Positions 5,536 through 7,179 of a stretch of 7,179 nt of DNA are shown one piece after another. Origin of the DNA: Methanothrix sp. (lineage in GTDB: Archaea; Halobacteriota; Methanosarcinia; Methanotrichales; Methanotrichaceae); the NCBI GenBank assembly GCA_028708055.1, contig JAQVZT010000132.1:1-7179 (forward strand), read 5' to 3'. Numbering within the stretch: position 1 is the first letter of the stretch; each line of letters starts with the position of its first letter. Below the pieces are notes generated by a model. The model saw only the letters and a list, made by a program, of their open reading frames with translations, was not told the origin of the DNA and ran no database searches. Position numbers and translations under genes: made by a program.

Positions 5536-7179
5536 TAAAGCCCATAGAAAACTATGATTTAGGCTATAGCGATGGAGCCATCTCCAAAGTTCCCGATCGC
5601 AAGACTGCCAAGCCCGGCGAGAATATCACCTACACCATCAGAGTATGCAACAATTTTAGCCTCGCCTCGACAGACGTGGTGGTCGAGGACACCTTCGAGA
5701 GGCCGGTGGAGTTGGTATCCGTCTCGCCAGCACCGAACAGCGACGGTCGGTGGCGTTTTGATGGCGTGGGCTTTGGCGACTGCCGGGAGATCACCCTGGT
5801 AGTGAGGACGCCCAAGAGGCAGGATTTCAAGTTCCACATGGGCTCAAGGGTAGAGGGCGAGGGTTTTGTCAACGTTGCCAATGACTACTCCACCGCTCCA
5901 CCGTCATACCTGCTCATAAACTGCGTTAAGGCCGTCTTCTATCTGAACAACTTCACCGTGGGCAGCTACAGCAACTGTGCTGCCGTTTCAATCAATGATC
6001 CCGGCACCAGTCTATCGAGCCGGGAGCATGGCATCGGCTCTTACGAGAGCGACGAGACGGTCAAGATTCTGACAGAGAACAAGTCAATCGAGATGAAAAA
6101 GAATGTGTCGGCGGAACACGGTTCTACCGCGCTGGCGCTTTACAGGAACCGGACTGTGACCTGCTCGTCCCGCTGGACAGAAGAAGCGCGGGCGAAGAAC
6201 CAGGCGACTGGGGCCTCGATGCGTGAATCCTACCGGTATGCCACCAGCATCGACCGGGAGAGCCGGATGAAGCTCGACCAGAACGAGTCGGTGATGGAGG
6301 TCGAGTCGGAGTTTTCCGGCATGGGCCATATCGGATTTCTTAAAAAGCCGACCCCCGGCGCAGGCCCCAAGGACTCGCCAATCTTCAATTCCCAGGAGGA
6401 TTACGCCGGAAGCTTCCGGGTCATGGGGAAGACCGACGAGTACGGCTCGGGCGTTTCATCCGACCGGTCTGCTTCAGGGGCCGGTTTTGTGGCTGTTGAC
6501 CGGCGGATCAAGGACAGCCAAAGGTCCCATGAGTCCGGCACCGGGTCCTATCAGTCGGATGAGGTGATCCGAAGCTACACCAACTACATCGCCAGTAATC
6601 TGAGCCTCATCTACAGACCAGAAAACCAGACCATCACAGACGACCTATCTTTGAACCGGTCGATGAAGTGGACGGCGGGAGTGCGGTCCAGGGTCAAAAA
6701 CAGCAGTCTCATCAGCGAAGAGTACTCCAGCCTGACCCAGCTCAAGGGGGAGACTATCGCCCGGGGCCTGAATGAGATGGACAGCTCTGCGCAGTTCTCA
6801 GGCCAGGCCAGGTACAGAACAGTACTGAAAGACAAGGTCGACTTGGATCAGACTTACGCCGGCAATTACTCAATCAAGAGGAAGGTCCTCTTAGGGGGAG
6901 TATCCAAGTACGATTGGCCTCATCTGAACCTGACCAAGACCGGGGTGGTAACCCAGAAGACGGTGGTCGAGAATATGGTGGAGAAGACCAAAGATATTGC
7001 GGACTACACCATCGATCTGGAAAACGATGGAAACAGATCTCTGGGACCGGTTTATGTGAAAGACCTGTTTCCGCCCGGAGCGGTCTACATCAACTCATCT
7101 CTCAGGCCGCAGTCGCAGACATCCGGGAGCGCCGAGTGGGTTCTGACCCATCTGGCCATTGGAGACCGGGCTGAGATAC
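5385..7179 (+). CDS. continuation of the surface protein (end of NosD, DUF11, two unnamed repeats, DUF11), 3'-partial
   Basis: An open frame of about 598 codons with no stop runs to the right edge; it is the rest of the gene begun at 3571, displaced by the one-base deletion. It opens with GNYWSDY and DDDGDGID, completing the second beta-helix. A DUF11-like Ig domain follows (about 5580-5930: KTAKPGENITYTIRVCNN, then VVVEDTF). Next come two copies of an unrecognised domain (6030-6431 and 6537-6884). A further DUF11 starts about 6927 (LNLTKTGVV, DYTIDLENDGN, VKDLFPPGAVY) and is cut by the window edge. Fourteen N-x-S/T sequons suggest heavy glycosylation. No transmembrane segment is visible, so any anchor lies beyond the window. 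Read alone, the first ATG would be 5397, without a ribosome-binding site or signal peptide, so independent translation as an exported protein is unlikely. If the deletion is real, this half is probably silent. Confidence 0.85.
6030..6431 (+). repeat. unnamed surface-protein domain, copy A (~134 residues)
   Basis: Bounded by GIGSYESDETV at the start and DYAGSFRVMGK at the end, with a central RW (Trp codon at 6174) and ESEFSG (Phe codon at 6312). Gly-to-Trp and Trp-to-Phe spacings are both 46 residues. The sequence is rich in charged and Ser residues, and I recognise no named family. Confidence 0.6.
6537..6884 (+). repeat. unnamed surface-protein domain, copy B (~116 residues)
   Basis: Repeats the plan of copy A: GTGSYQSDEVI, then KW (Trp codon at 6669), then SAQFSG (Phe codon at 6795), then YAGNYSIKRK. 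Gly-to-Trp and Trp-to-Phe spacings are both 42 residues. FSG to YAG is 20 residues here against 30 in copy A. Confidence 0.6.

Noticed and set aside
5559..6835. Reverse-strand frames of 74-92 codons in the stretch after 5535
   Set aside because: The + strand frame from 5385 is open throughout with clear DUF11 domains and repeats, so these are shadows of the frameshifted gene.

Overview
The window looks like archaeal chromosome, most likely from a methanogen of the Methanothrix/Methanosarcina group. The grounds are indirect. There is a large secreted surface protein built from NosD-type beta-helix and DUF11 modules, an architecture common in that group. It is preceded by a BRE/TATA-like promoter spaced for leaderless transcription. 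The transposase is of the IS1634/IS4-like type. Genus-level assignment is an inference.

Layout, all genes on the + strand. (1) Positions 1-1480 hold an IS1634-type DDE transposase whose N-terminus lies off the left edge. Its catalytic residues are intact, but its C-terminal tail seems to continue as decayed, frame-scattered sequence to about 1555. (2) Positions 1636-3216 hold a complete PepD-like Xaa-His dipeptidase (peptidase family M20C) with all expected metal ligands, closed by a hairpin at 3220-3257. (3) Positions 3258-3570 are a non-coding, AT-rich gap. It carries a perfect 14-bp tandem duplication, a pair of 9-bp direct repeats and a TATA-like promoter overlapped by a perfect inverted repeat. 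(4) From 3571 to the right edge runs one very large surface protein gene. It has a signal peptide, beta-helix, DUF11, second beta-helix, second DUF11-like domain, two copies of an unrecognised domain, and a third DUF11 that runs off the window.

The main result is that the surface-protein gene is broken by a one-base deletion at about 5383-5385. The first frame ends prematurely at 5535, while the rest (about 598 codons) stays open in another frame to the end of the window. Comparing the two internal beta-helix copies locates the lost base: the same landmarks are 73 nt apart in copy 1 and 72 nt apart in copy 2. The stretch after 5535 is therefore the remainder of this gene and not empty DNA.

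The three genes do not form an obvious pathway or operon; the insertion sequence, the peptidase and the surface protein look like independent units. I see no RNA gene, CRISPR array or defence system. The most novel-looking element is the tandemly duplicated, unnamed domain at 6030-6884 in the surface protein.
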